Shown: piece after piece, positions 16,730 through 26,170 of the stretch
Position numbering within the stretch: the first letter of the stretch is position 1
Layout: the number at the start of each line of letters is the position of its first letter
Notes under the pieces: model-generated
Database searches by the model: none
Told to the model about the DNA's origin: nothing
What the model saw: only the letters and a program-made list of their open reading frames with translations
Program-made: the position numbers and the translations under genes
NCBI RefSeq assembly: GCF_014652475.1
Contig: NZ_BMYW01000010.1
Coordinates: 1 to 64,000 of the forward strand
DNA: 64,000 nt
Source: Vogesella alkaliphila
GTDB taxonomy: Bacteria; Pseudomonadota; Gammaproteobacteria; Burkholderiales; Chromobacteriaceae
Direction of reading: 5' to 3'

Positions 16730-17262
16730 GGTTTTGCCCCTTGTTCCTGCTGTAGCAGGTACAACGTGTTTTCCTGTTGTACCCACTCCCCATTGATGTT
16801 TTCCACGGTTTCTTCCAGTACCACTTCGGTCTCGCTGACTTTGCGCACAATGCCGAAGTTGGGGCCGACAAAACTGCCGGGCCGCACGTGGTAGATGCCG
16901 TTGTCGGGTGTCTGGATCAATCCGACATACTGCTTGTTGAAGCGCAGTGTGCCGGTCAGCTTGAGCTGGCTCAGCTCGTAGTTTTCCAGTACCTCGCGCG
17001 GCCGGTTGCTGTTGAACAGCCCCTTGACCTTGGCGCGGGCCAGCTTCAGCCGGGCCGGATCGAACGGCGAGCCCAGCTGGGCACTTTGAAACTGGTAAGG
17101 CTCATAGGGCTGCATCGGCGGCAAGGGTTCGACCTTGCCTTGCAGGTCCTTGCCGGCGTGCTGCATCCATTGTTCGATGCTCTCCGGCTCGGCGCCGCAG
17201 GCGCTCAGTGCCAGCAGGCAGGGCAGGATGAGGGCGGTACGCAGGTGAGCTGTTTTCATCAT
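16726..17262 (-). CDS. pilP: Type IV pilus alignment lipoprotein
   Basis: 178 aa with a lipoprotein signal (LPCLLALSAC, lipobox cysteine near 22). PilP is an inner-membrane-anchored periplasmic lipoprotein that links PilNO to the secretin. The C-terminal beta domain is visible (LTGTLRFNKQYVGLIQTPDNG, then VRPGSFVGPNFGIV), and ends with a glutamine-rich tail. It overlaps pilQ and pilO by ATGA junctions, indicating tight translational coupling. Confidence 0.94.
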   Translation of the reverse strand: MMKTAHLRTALILPCLLALSACGAEPESIEQWMQHAGKDLQGKVEPLPPMQPYEPYQFQSAQLGSPFDPARLKLARAKVKGLFNSNRPREVLENYELSQLKLTGTLRFNKQYVGLIQTPDNGIYHVRPGSFVGPNFGIVRKVSETEVVLEETVENINGEWVQQENTLYLLQQEQGAKP

Positions 17263-17864
17263 GGTTTGCCCGCCTTGGCCGTCTGTTCGCCGGCTTCCAG
17301 TGCGCGATAGGTCTTGGCGGTGGCCTGCAGTTGCAGGCGATCGCTGCCGTTCGGGCTCAGGGTGATGTCGCCGATGGTCACGATGCGCGACAGCTGCGCC
17401 ACGTCGTTGACGAAGGTCGCCAGCTCGCCGTAGCTGCCGCTGAGGCGGATCTGGATCGGCAGGGTGGCGATTTGCGCCGCCTTGGTTTCGCTGCCGGGGC
17501 GGAACAGCTCGAACAGCAGGCCGCGGCCAACCCCTGCCTGGTTGATTTCGGTGAGCAGGGTCGGCATTTCGGCCTTGGTTGGCAGCTGTTTGAGCAGGGC
17601 ACTAAAGGAGGATTCGATCTCCTTCAGCTGCTGTTGCAAGGCGGCAAGGTTCGCTACCTGGCGCTTCTTGTCGAGATAGCTTGCCTTCAGTTGCACTTCC
17701 TTGGCTTGCTGGCGCTCGATCTGGTCCTGCAGGTCGGCAAACACGAAGTAGTAGGCCAAACCCAGGATGGCGAGAATCATGACGACCAGGCTGGCGATCT
17801 GCGGCCCGAGCGGCAAGTCCGGCAGGTTCTTGAGGTCGAGTTGACGGAATTCATCCATGGTCAT
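17259..17864 (-). CDS. pilO: Type IV pilus inner-membrane protein
   Basis: 201 aa. The N-terminal cytoplasmic stretch (LDLKNLPDLPLGP) is followed by one membrane helix near 25-45 (SLVVMILAILGLAYYFVF), a coiled coil, and a ferredoxin-like periplasmic domain (SGSYGELATFVNDVAQLSRI). PilO pairs with PilN to align the pilus machine with the secretin. It overlaps pilN and pilP by 4 bases each. The codons for GVGRG include a core copy of the recurrent word (17523-17532). Confidence 0.94.
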   Translation of the reverse strand: MTMDEFRQLDLKNLPDLPLGPQIASLVVMILAILGLAYYFVFADLQDQIERQQAKEVQLKASYLDKKRQVANLAALQQQLKEIESSFSALLKQLPTKAEMPTLLTEINQAGVGRGLLFELFRPGSETKAAQIATLPIQIRLSGSYGELATFVNDVAQLSRIVTIGDITLSPNGSDRLQLQATAKTYRALEAGEQTAKAGKP

Positions 17865-18451
17865 GATGGTTTTCCCTTCTGGCCGGGCTTGCCGTCACCT
17901 GGCTTGGTTTCGGCGCCGCGCAGGCTGATGAGGAGGCTGAAGTCATTGGCACGGATGTTGTCGGCCAGGGTCGATTTGACTTCGACCAGAACCGGTGCAC
18001 TGAACACGGTGGACTGTTCCAGATTGCGCATCAGGGCGGCGATGCGTGCGCTGGACAGGGAGGTGCCGCTGATCGCGATGCTGGTGCCGGTCTGTTTGAA
18101 GCTTTTGATGAACACCCCTTCCGGCAGTGTCTTGATCAGGTGGTCAAAAATCCGGGTTGCTTCGGTGCGGCTGTGCTGCAGCCGTTCTACTAGCTCCTTG
18201 CGGGTCAGCATGTCCAGACGCTGGCGCCGTAGCGACTCGATATTGCTCAACTCCTTGTCAAGCTTGGCAATCGCCTGTTCCAGTTGCTGGTTGCGGTGCT
18301 GCTGTTCGCTGAGGGCGCCGTCCAGCCAGCTGTAGCCGGCATAGGACAGGCCCAGTCCGGCGAGGAGCGCCGCGGCCAGCATGTTCTGGAAGCGCTTGCG
18401 GTGGGCCGCCTTTTTCAGTTCGCGGTGGGGGAGCAGGTTGATCCGGATCAT
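17861..18451 (-). CDS. pilN: Type IV pilus inner-membrane protein
   Basis: 196 aa. It begins with MIRINLLPHRELKK, the conserved cytoplasmic segment that docks onto PilM. One membrane helix follows near 22-42, then a coiled coil and a periplasmic domain (SGTSLSSARIAALMRNLEQS). It works as a heterodimer with PilO. It starts 3 bases after the pilM stop. Confidence 0.95.
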   Translation of the reverse strand: MIRINLLPHRELKKAAHRKRFQNMLAAALLAGLGLSYAGYSWLDGALSEQQHRNQQLEQAIAKLDKELSNIESLRRQRLDMLTRKELVERLQHSRTEATRIFDHLIKTLPEGVFIKSFKQTGTSIAISGTSLSSARIAALMRNLEQSTVFSAPVLVEVKSTLADNIRANDFSLLISLRGAETKPGDGKPGQKGKPS

Positions 18452-18454
18452 GGT

Positions 18455-19576
18455 TCAGTCGAATCTCCGCAGGGCCAGTCCGCACGCGACCAGTAGCGAT
18501 GGCGCATCCAGCAGCAGGTTTTTCAGCTCGACGTGCGAGGAGTGCGTCATGGTGGTGAACGGGTTGGCGATCATGGTGCTGATCTGGGTGCGGCCAAGCA
18601 CGGCGTCGTCCAGTCCGGCCAGCATGCTGGAGCCGCCGGCGAGCAGGATGTAGTCGACCCGCAGGTACTGCGACACGCTGACGCTGGTGTAGAAAAACTG
18701 CAGCGCGCGCTGGATTTCCTGCGCCAGCGAATCGACGAAGGGGCGCAGCAGCTCGTTCTCGTAGCCCTCCGGCAGCATCATGGTGCGCTTGCCGTGTTCC
18801 GACTCTTCGTGGCTGTAGCCGTAGCGGCGCTGGATGTCGCGGGTGAGCTGGCTGCCGCCGAAGGCCTGTTCGCGGTAATACAGCTGCTGGCCGTTGCGGA
18901 TCACCGAGCAGTGGATGGCGGTGGCGCCGATGTCGAACAGGGCGAAGGTCTGGTTGATGCCCTGATCCGGCAGCTGCTGCTGCAGCTGCTCGAAGGCGGC
19001 CAGCATGGCGAAGGCATCAATGTCGACAACATCGACCTTCAGCCCCGCCATTTCAGCAACAGCCACGCGTTCCTCGACTTTTTCCTTGCGCGCGGCGCAG
19101 ATCATCACGTCCAGGTCGTTGCCGCTGTTGGCGGACGGGCCGAGCACCTGATAGTCGAGATTGACCTCGTCCAGCGGAAACGGGATGTACTGGTTGGATT
19201 CGGCCTCCACCTGCATGGCCAGGTCGTCGGGATTCTGTGCCGCCGGCACCAGGATTTTCTTGTAGATCGCCATCGCGGTGGGCAGGGCGATGGCCACCCG
19301 CTTGCAGGAAGAACCAAGGTGGCGGCGGGCGTGGCGGATGGCTTCAGCGACGGCTTCCATGTTCTGGATATTGCCTTCCACCACCGCGTCCTTGGGCAGC
19401 GGTTCGACGACGTAGCGCTCCAGCTGCGGGCCGCGGCCGGCGCTGCTCAGCTCGACCAGCTTGATGGCGGTGGAACTGATGTCCATGCCCAGCAGGCCAT
19501 GCTCGGTCGTGCTCAGCAAGGGTGCCAGGGCTTTTTTCAGTCTGGAAACATCCAGCGAGGGTTTCTTGTCAAACAT
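18455..19576 (-). CDS. pilM: Type IV pilus actin-like ATPase
   Basis: 373 aa from MFDKKPSLDVSRL; the open frame runs on to 19765 but that would overlap ponA. PilM is a cytoplasmic actin-fold protein that binds the N-terminus of PilN. Actin-type phosphate loops are visible (LLGMDISSTAIKLVELS near 28-44; TFALFDIGATAIHCSVI; ILLAGGSSMLAGLDDAV). It is the first gene of pilMNOPQ-aroK-aroB and is divergent from ponA, the arrangement known in Neisseria and many gammaproteobacteria. Confidence 0.95.
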   Translation of the reverse strand: MFDKKPSLDVSRLKKALAPLLSTTEHGLLGMDISSTAIKLVELSSAGRGPQLERYVVEPLPKDAVVEGNIQNMEAVAEAIRHARRHLGSSCKRVAIALPTAMAIYKKILVPAAQNPDDLAMQVEAESNQYIPFPLDEVNLDYQVLGPSANSGNDLDVMICAARKEKVEERVAVAEMAGLKVDVVDIDAFAMLAAFEQLQQQLPDQGINQTFALFDIGATAIHCSVIRNGQQLYYREQAFGGSQLTRDIQRRYGYSHEESEHGKRTMMLPEGYENELLRPFVDSLAQEIQRALQFFYTSVSVSQYLRVDYILLAGGSSMLAGLDDAVLGRTQISTMIANPFTTMTHSSHVELKNLLLDAPSLLVACGLALRRFD

Positions 19577-19767
19577 CGTTTTCAAGCCGCGCCTGTCGTG
19601 ACTGCCGACTGGGCGCGGCCAACCTCCGGTCTTGTGGCCATTGATCGGCTGATGGTCATCCGCGGCGCGGCTGCGATGACCGGCTGAGGCGCCGTTACGT
19701 ATCGTCGCTATCTGAAAAAGGTATAATGCGCCATCCTTCTGAAAGGCAAGAGCTTCACTACCCACTT
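19577..19767. promoter_or_regulatory. Divergent promoter region pilM / ponA
   Basis: 191 bases carry both promoters. A TATAAT box at 19722-19727 faces ponA, with a weak TTACGT at 19695-19700 upstream at a longer than ideal spacing. A core copy of the recurrent word (GCGGCCAACC, 19615-19624) lies in the non-coding part. Confidence 0.5.
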
Positions 19768-22131
19768 ATGTTGCCACGCATACTCTCCGTGACCGCCGGC
19801 ATCATCGCCGGCCTGACCATCCTGGTGCTGGGCCTGGCCGTGATCGCCATTCTGGTGACCTATCCGCGCCTGCCGAGCCTGGACGTGCTGACCGACTACC
19901 GCCCGAAAATCCCGTTGCGCGTCTATACCCAGGACAAGGTATTAATCGGTGAATTTGGCGAGGAACGGCGTTCTTTTACCAAAATCGGCGATGTACCACA
20001 GTTGATGAAACAGGCGGTTTTGTCGGCGGAAGATGAGCGTTTCTACCAGCATGGCGGCATTGATTACATTGGCGTAATGCGTGCCGCAGTCGGCAACATA
20101 GTATCCGGTCGCACGCATTCCGGTGCAAGCACGATCACCATGCAGGTGGCCAAAAACTTCTTCCTGTCCAGCGAGAAAACCTTTACCCGGAAATTCAATG
20201 AAGCGCTGCTCGCGTTCAAGATCGAGCACACTTTATCGAAAGACCAGATTCTCGAACTCTATTTCAATCAAATCTATCTGGGGCAGCGTGCCTACGGCTT
20301 CTCCGCTGCCGCACAAGCCTATTTCGGGCGCCCGCTGCAAAACCTGAGCGTGGCCGAGATGGCGATGCTGGCCGGTTTGCCGAAGGCACCGTCCAGCTAC
20401 AATCCCGTTGTCAATCCGGAACGGGCAAAATTACGCCAAGCTTATGTTTTACGTCGCATGCATGAGCTGCGCTACATCACCGCCGAGCAGTACCAGGCGG
20501 CCAGAAACGAGCCGCTGCGCCTTGCGGCCGCCAATCAGGACAGCTCGCTGCCGGCGCAGTACGTGGCGGAAATGGTGCGCCAGGCGATGTACGAGCGTTA
20601 CAAGGACGGCGCCTACACCGAAGGGTTTCGCGTTTTTACCACAATCGACAGCCGCCACCAGCAGTGGGCATTCGACGCGCTGCGTGCCGGCCTGATGGAC
20701 TACGACAGTCGCCAGCCCTACCGCGGCCCGGAGTCGTTCGTCGACCTGAGCAAGGTGGACGACGCCGATGTGGAGGAAACGCTGGATGAGACGCTGGCTG
20801 CGGTGCGCGACAGCGGCAACATGCAGCCGGGCGTGGTGCTGTCGGCCTCGCCGTCGGCGGTGAGCGTCTACCTGCGTGGCGGGCGCACGCTGCAGATCCG
20901 CGGCCGTGGCCTGGCCTTCGCCCGCAGCGCGCTGTCGGAACGGGTAACCCCGGTGCAGCGCATCCGCCGCGGCGCGGTGATCCGCATCGTGGAGCAGGGC
21001 ACTCACGCCAGCATCGTGCAGATGCCAACGGTGGAGGGCGCCTTCGTGGCGATGGATCCGGCCAATGGCGCGATCCGCTCGCTGGTCGGCGGCTTCGACT
21101 TCAACCGCAGCAGCTTCAACCACGTGACCCAGGCCATGCGCCAGCCGGGCTCCACCTTCAAGCCCTTCGTCTACTCCGCGGCGCTCGACCGCGGTTTCAC
21201 TCCGTCGACCATGATCAACGACGCGCCGATCTCGGTCGATCCGCAGACCATCGGCGGCCAACGTTGGGATCCGAAGAACGATGACGGCAAATATGCTGGC
21301 ATGATCACGATGCGCCGTGCACTGGCGCTGTCGAAAAACCTGGTGTCGATCCGCATCCTGATGTCGATCGGCACCGACTTCGGCCAGCAGTACGTGCAGC
21401 GCTTCGGCTTCGAGTCGAAGAACATCCCGGCCTACCTGACCATGGCGCTGGGCGCCGGCCAGGCCTCGCCGCTGCAGATGGCGGAAGGCTACGCCGTGTT
21501 CGCCAACGGCGGCTACCGCACCCGCGCCTACTTCATCGACCGTATCGAGGATGTCGGCGGCCGCCTGCTGGCACGCACCGAGCCGGCGGTGGCGGGGCGC
21601 AACGCGGCGCAGGCGATTGACCCGCGCAATGCCTACATCATCAGCAACATGCTGAAGGACGTGGTGCGCTACGGCACCGCCAACCGTGCCACCGCACTGG
21701 GGCGCGGCGACATCTCCGGCAAGACCGGCACCACCAACAACTTCCGCGATGCCTGGTTTGCCGGCTTCACCCCGTCGCTGGTGGCGGTGACCTGGGTCGG
21801 CTTCGACCAGCCGCGCAGCCTCGGCCGTTACGGCTACGGCGGCACCGCGGCGCTGCCAATCTGGATCAACTATATGAACAATGCGCTGAAGGGCGTGCCG
21901 GACATCGAGTTGCCGCCACCGCCGGGCATCGTGGTGCGCCCTGGCGCCGCCCTGCGCGGCAACGACGAGTACTATATGGAAGAGTTCCAGCGTACCAATC
22001 CGCAGCTGAGCATCAACAACCGCGGTACGGTGCCGGGTAGCGGCAATGTGACGCCGGACGAGACGGCACCGGCCGAGGAAGCGGCGCCGGCGGGCGACGC
22101 GGTGGAAAACGTGAAGGAACTGCTGTTCTGA
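19768..22131 (+). CDS. mrcA: Penicillin-binding protein 1A
   Basis: 787 aa, bifunctional peptidoglycan synthase (often called ponA in Neisseria). It has an N-terminal membrane anchor, then a glycosyltransferase domain with catalytic Glu88 (VLSAEDERFYQHGG) and GASTITMQVAKNFFL. An OB-like linker and the transpeptidase domain follow, with Ser462 in STFKP, Ser522 in SKN, and KTG starting at Lys652. The C-terminal tail is acidic and Ala/Pro-rich. The start MLPRILSVTAGI is preferred over an ATG at 19726, which lies in the promoter region. It is divergent from pilM. Confidence 0.95.
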   Translation: MLPRILSVTAGIIAGLTILVLGLAVIAILVTYPRLPSLDVLTDYRPKIPLRVYTQDKVLIGEFGEERRSFTKIGDVPQLMKQAVLSAEDERFYQHGGIDYIGVMRAAVGNIVSGRTHSGASTITMQVAKNFFLSSEKTFTRKFNEALLAFKIEHTLSKDQILELYFNQIYLGQRAYGFSAAAQAYFGRPLQNLSVAEMAMLAGLPKAPSSYNPVVNPERAKLRQAYVLRRMHELRYITAEQYQAARNEPLRLAAANQDSSLPAQYVAEMVRQAMYERYKDGAYTEGFRVFTTIDSRHQQWAFDALRAGLMDYDSRQPYRGPESFVDLSKVDDADVEETLDETLAAVRDSGNMQPGVVLSASPSAVSVYLRGGRTLQIRGRGLAFARSALSERVTPVQRIRRGAVIRIVEQGTHASIVQMPTVEGAFVAMDPANGAIRSLVGGFDFNRSSFNHVTQAMRQPGSTFKPFVYSAALDRGFTPSTMINDAPISVDPQTIGGQRWDPKNDDGKYAGMITMRRALALSKNLVSIRILMSIGTDFGQQYVQRFGFESKNIPAYLTMALGAGQASPLQMAEGYAVFANGGYRTRAYFIDRIEDVGGRLLARTEPAVAGRNAAQAIDPRNAYIISNMLKDVVRYGTANRATALGRGDISGKTGTTNNFRDAWFAGFTPSLVAVTWVGFDQPRSLGRYGYGGTAALPIWINYMNNALKGVPDIELPPPPGIVVRPGAALRGNDEYYMEEFQRTNPQLSINNRGTVPGSGNVTPDETAPAEEAAPAGDAVENVKELLF

Positions 22132-22186
22132 ACGTTGGCCGCAGCGGCAAGGCAACAAGGCCAGCGTCTGCTGGCCTTGTCGTTTT
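22132..22186 (+). terminator. ponA terminator, preceded by a recurrent-word variant
   Basis: ACAAGGCCAG (22155-22164) pairs with CTGGCCTTGT (22171-22180), followed by CGTTTT. ACGTTGGCCGCA (22132-22143) begins immediately after the ponA stop. Confidence 0.75.
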
Positions 22187-22200
22187 GCGGTGCGGCGCCG

Positions 22201-22545
22201 TTACAGCAGCGACAGTACCTGTTCCGGCGGTCGGCCGATCACGGCCCGGTTGTCGAGCAGCGCGATCGGGCGCTCCAGCAGCTGCGGATGGCTGTGGATC
22301 GCCTGTAGCAGATGCTTGTCTTCCAGCGACACGTCGTCCAGGTGCAGGCGGACGTAATCGTCCTCCTTGCTACGCATTATCTGGCGCGGACTGACGCCCA
22401 GCGCCCGGCACAGCTGCTGCAGCTCCTCGATGCTGGGCGGTGTTTTCAGGTATTCCACGATGTCGAGCGGGGCTGCCCGCTCCTGTAACAGTTTTAATGC
22501 TTCTCTGGATTTCGAGCAGCGCGGGTTGTGATAAAAACGGATCAT
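22201..22545 (-). CDS. arsC: ArsC family (arsenate reductase-like) protein
   Basis: 114 aa, thioredoxin-fold ArsC/Spx family. The redox cysteine is Cys10 in HNPRCSKSREAL. Later signatures LGVSPRQIMRSKEDDY and the ERPI segment (LERPIALLDNRAVIGRPPE) match glutaredoxin-dependent arsenate reductases. No arsB, arsR or acr3 lies nearby, so it may reduce another oxyanion or thiol. It sits between ponA and the MFS gene and is transcribed alone. Confidence 0.85.
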   Translation of the reverse strand: MIRFYHNPRCSKSREALKLLQERAAPLDIVEYLKTPPSIEELQQLCRALGVSPRQIMRSKEDDYVRLHLDDVSLEDKHLLQAIHSHPQLLERPIALLDNRAVIGRPPEQVLSLL

Positions 22546-22658
22546 GAATCGCTACTTTCTGCTATGTCTTGGGAGTTCTTGAACACACTGTTGTTCGTCA
22601 GCGCCGCCGTGGCGTGCTACGGTGCCGATTATATTTCCTAGCCCGTTCTTTGCCGACT

Positions 22659-23861
22659 ATGCCTGAATCGTCCCGCCAGCGCCACGCGGTGCTGGCCCTG
22701 CTGCTTGCCGCGCTGGCCACCCTCGGCCCGTTCTCCATCGACACCTTCCTGCCGGCGATGGCCGACATCGGCGTGGCGCTGTCCGCCTCGCCGCTGCAGA
22801 TGCAGCAGGCGCTGTCGGTCTACCTGTTCTGCTACGCGCTGATGATGCTGTGGCATGGCGCCATTTCCGACAGCGTCGGGCGGCGGCCGGTAATCCTGGT
22901 GTCGTGCCTGTGCTTTGCCATCGCCTCGGTCGGCTGCGCGATGGCCAACGACCTGTCGACGCTGCTGCTGTTCCGCGGTATGCAGGGGCTGTGCGGCGGC
23001 GCCGGGCTGGTGGTCGGTCGCGCCATCATCCGCGACCGTTTCCAAGGCCACGACGCGCAACGCATGATGTCGCAGGTGACGATGCTGTTCTCGGTGTCGC
23101 CGGCGATTGCGCCGGTGGTCGGCGGCCTGCTGTTCGGCAGTTTCGGCTGGCGCTCGATTTTCGTGTTCATGGCGCTGCTGGGCCTGCTGCTGTTTGCCGC
23201 CTGCTGGCGCAGCCTGCCGGAAACGCTGGCGCGCGAGGTGCGCCCGCCGTTCGCCTGGCGGCAACTGGCACGCAACTATCTGGAGGTTGGCCGCAAGCGC
23301 GAATTCCAGCTGCTGGCGCTGGCGGTGTCGTTCAACTTCGCCGGCTTCTTCCTCTATATCCCGTCGGCGCCGGTGTTCGTGATGCAGCACCTGGGGCTGG
23401 GCCACGACCAGTTCATCTGGATGTTCGGCCCGGCGGTGGGGGGCATCATGTTGGGCGCCTTCCTGTCCGGGCGGCTGGCCGGGCGGCGCAATGCGCGGCA
23501 GCTGGTGTCGCTGGGCTACGGCCTGATGTTCGGCGCCGCGGCGCTCAACGTGCTGTCGGCGTGGCTGCTGCCGCCGTCGGTGTGGAGCAGCGTGCCGCCG
23601 CTGGCGCTGTATTCGACCGGGATGTCGCTGTCGGCGCCGTCGATCACCATCGTGCTGATGGACCAGTTCCCGCACCTGCGCGGCACGGTGTCGTCGATGC
23701 AGGGCTTCACCCAAACCATGTTCTCCAGCCTGATCGCCGGGGTGATCGCACCGCTGGTGTGGACGTCGACGCTGTCGCTGGCGCTGACCATGAGTGGCCT
23801 GCTGCTGACCGGCTTCCTGCTGCGCAGCGCCTATCGCCGCCGCGTCAGCCGCACGGGGTAA
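22659..23861 (+). CDS. Bcr/CflA-type MFS drug transporter
   Basis: 400 aa with twelve predicted membrane segments. MFS motif A is seen as GAISDSVGRRPVIL in the loop after helix 2. The N-terminal FSIDTFLPAMADI and the VVGRAIIRDRF segment are typical of the Bcr/CflA subfamily of proton-driven drug exporters. The start MPESSRQRHAV is preferred over an upstream in-frame ATG at 22569 because it gives the usual short N-terminus. EVGRK codons hold a 12-base copy of the recurrent word. Confidence 0.9.
   Translation: MPESSRQRHAVLALLLAALATLGPFSIDTFLPAMADIGVALSASPLQMQQALSVYLFCYALMMLWHGAISDSVGRRPVILVSCLCFAIASVGCAMANDLSTLLLFRGMQGLCGGAGLVVGRAIIRDRFQGHDAQRMMSQVTMLFSVSPAIAPVVGGLLFGSFGWRSIFVFMALLGLLLFAACWRSLPETLAREVRPPFAWRQLARNYLEVGRKREFQLLALAVSFNFAGFFLYIPSAPVFVMQHLGLGHDQFIWMFGPAVGGIMLGAFLSGRLAGRRNARQLVSLGYGLMFGAAALNVLSAWLLPPSVWSSVPPLALYSTGMSLSAPSITIVLMDQFPHLRGTVSSMQGFTQTMFSSLIAGVIAPLVWTSTLSLALTMSGLLLTGFLLRSAYRRRVSRTG
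23284..23296 (+). repeat. Copy of the recurrent word in the MFS gene
   Basis: AGGTTGGCCGCAA, encoding EVGRK. Confidence 0.85.
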
Positions 23862-24003
23862 GCCCGCAGTCCGCGAGTGGCGGCGCCGGCGTGATCCGGC
23901 GCGGGCATAGGTCAAACCGGCGTACTGATCCCAACCGCCACGGCACTCAGCTGGCCAACGCCGCCTGGCCCGATCTTGACTCGCGAGAACGTGAACCGCG
24001 CGC
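23862..24003. other. Intergenic region between convergent MFS and ybaK genes
   Basis: 142 bases, G+C-rich, with some short G+C-rich complementarity but no T-tract that would mark a clear terminator. I see no gene in it. Confidence 0.5.
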
Positions 24004-24489
24004 TCAGCTGGCGGCGGCCTGCACCAGCACCGGCTGCAGCACGCGGATCACCTCCTGCGGCGACAGGCCGAGCAGGAAGCCGCGCTTGCCGCCGTTGATG
24101 TAAATCTTGTCCAGCTCGGCGATGCTGGCTTCCATGTACACCGGCATGCTGGCGCGGGTGCCGAACGGGCTGGTGCCGCCGACTTGGTAGCCGCTGTGCT
24201 TGTCGGCGGTCTTGGCGTCGCAGGGGCTGATCTTCTTGACGCCGGCCTGCTTGGCCAGCATGCCGGTGCCGACCTCGCGGTCGCCGTGCATCAGCACGAC
24301 CAGCGGTTTTTTCTGCTCGTCTTCCATGATCAGGGTCTTGATCACGCAGTGCTCGTCGACACCCAGCTCGCGCGCGGAGACGCGGGTGCCGCCTTTTTCC
24401 TCGTACTTGTACAGGTGTTCGCTGTAGCTGACCTGATGCTGGCGCAGCAGGCGGATGGCCTGGGTGACCGGGGCTTTCTCTTTCGACAT
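24004..24489 (-). CDS. ybaK: Cys-tRNA(Pro)/Cys-tRNA(Cys) deacylase
   Basis: 161 aa, YbaK/EbsC family. It hydrolyses mischarged Cys-tRNA(Pro). Family landmarks are VIKTLIMEDEQKKPLVVLMH, GDREVGTGMLAKQAGVKKI and the substrate-loop GGTSPFGTRASMPVYME with the C-terminal NGGKRGFLLGLSP. The length is normal. It lies 28 bases downstream of msrQ on the same strand. Confidence 0.93.
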   Translation of the reverse strand: MSKEKAPVTQAIRLLRQHQVSYSEHLYKYEEKGGTRVSARELGVDEHCVIKTLIMEDEQKKPLVVLMHGDREVGTGMLAKQAGVKKISPCDAKTADKHSGYQVGGTSPFGTRASMPVYMEASIAELDKIYINGGKRGFLLGLSPQEVIRVLQPVLVQAAAS

Positions 24490-24516
24490 GATGCTGGATC
24501 CAGTGCAAGACGCCGG

Positions 24517-25170
24517 CTATTTTACCCGTGCGGCCAACGTTGGCCGCAAGTATCGCCACAGACGCCACAGCAGCAGCACGGCGAGGATGGCGGCATAGAT
24601 CAGCGGCGACTGGAGGTCGCGTTTCACCAGCCACAGGTAGTGCAACACCCCCAGCGGGGCGATGACATAGACCAGGCGGTGCAGCTTGCCCCAGTTGCGC
24701 TTCAGGCGGCGGATCCAGCCATCGGTGGAGGTGATTGCCAGCGGCAGCAGCAACAGGAAGGCGAGCATGCCGACGGTGATGAACGGCCGCTTGACGATGT
24801 CGCGCACGATGGCGCCCCAGTCGAAGAACTGGTCCAGCCACAGATAGGTCAGCAGGTGCAGGCAGGCGTAGAAGAACGCGTACAGCCCCAGCATGCGCCG
24901 CAGGCGCAGCAGCCAGCCCGGCGCCCCCAGCGCGCGCAGCGGCGACACGCACAGCGTGATCAGCAAAAAGCGCAGCGTCCAGGTACCGAGGCCGCGGGTC
25001 AGGTCCTCGATCGGGTTGACCGCGTGGCCGAGCAGCGCGTGCCACAGCAGCTGCGCCAGCGGCAGCAGGCACAGCAGGAACAGCAGCCCCTTGATGGTGG
25101 CGAACAGGCGCGGGCCGGGCTGTTGCCAGTGCAGGGCCAGCGGTTTGGCGAGGGTTACGGTGCTGGCCAT
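24517..25170 (-). CDS. msrQ: Haem membrane subunit of methionine sulfoxide reductase
   Basis: 217 aa with about six membrane helices. MsrQ (YedZ) is the b-haem quinol-linked partner that passes electrons to periplasmic MsrP. Histidines in helices (LYAFFYACLHLLTYL; KRNWGKLHRLVYVIAPLGVLHYLWL) fit haem ligation. It starts 1 base after the msrP stop. The last codons (LRPTLAARVK) are encoded by a perfect palindrome made of two fused copies of the recurrent word variant. Confidence 0.93.
   Translation of the reverse strand: MASTVTLAKPLALHWQQPGPRLFATIKGLLFLLCLLPLAQLLWHALLGHAVNPIEDLTRGLGTWTLRFLLITLCVSPLRALGAPGWLLRLRRMLGLYAFFYACLHLLTYLWLDQFFDWGAIVRDIVKRPFITVGMLAFLLLLPLAITSTDGWIRRLKRNWGKLHRLVYVIAPLGVLHYLWLVKRDLQSPLIYAAILAVLLLWRLWRYLRPTLAARVK
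24529..24550. repeat. Fused palindromic double copy of a recurrent-word variant
   Basis: TGCGGCCAACGTTGGCCGCA (24529-24548) is a perfect 20-base palindrome made of TGCGGCCAACGT and its inverse sharing four bases. It lies in the last codons of msrQ. Confidence 0.85.
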
Positions 25171-25171
25171 G

Positions 25172-26083
<912 letters not shown>

Positions 26084-26170
26084 GGCGGTGATCTCGCGGG
26101 GGAACATGCCTTAGTCGCGGCATTCCGCCTGATCTGACAGCCGCCGGCAAAAACAGTTGCGCGCCGCGGC

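Noticed and set aside
18589-18600. GTGCGGCCAAGC, near-match of the recurrent word in pilM
   Set aside because: It breaks the GTTGGCCGC core and is not counted. Similar near-matches at 33475, 41176, 42965, 52271, 53724 and 59200 were also left out of the count.
20449-22158. A 569-codon minus-strand frame opposite ponA
   Set aside because: It is an antisense shadow of the transpeptidase domain with His/Arg/Ala-rich translation and no domain.
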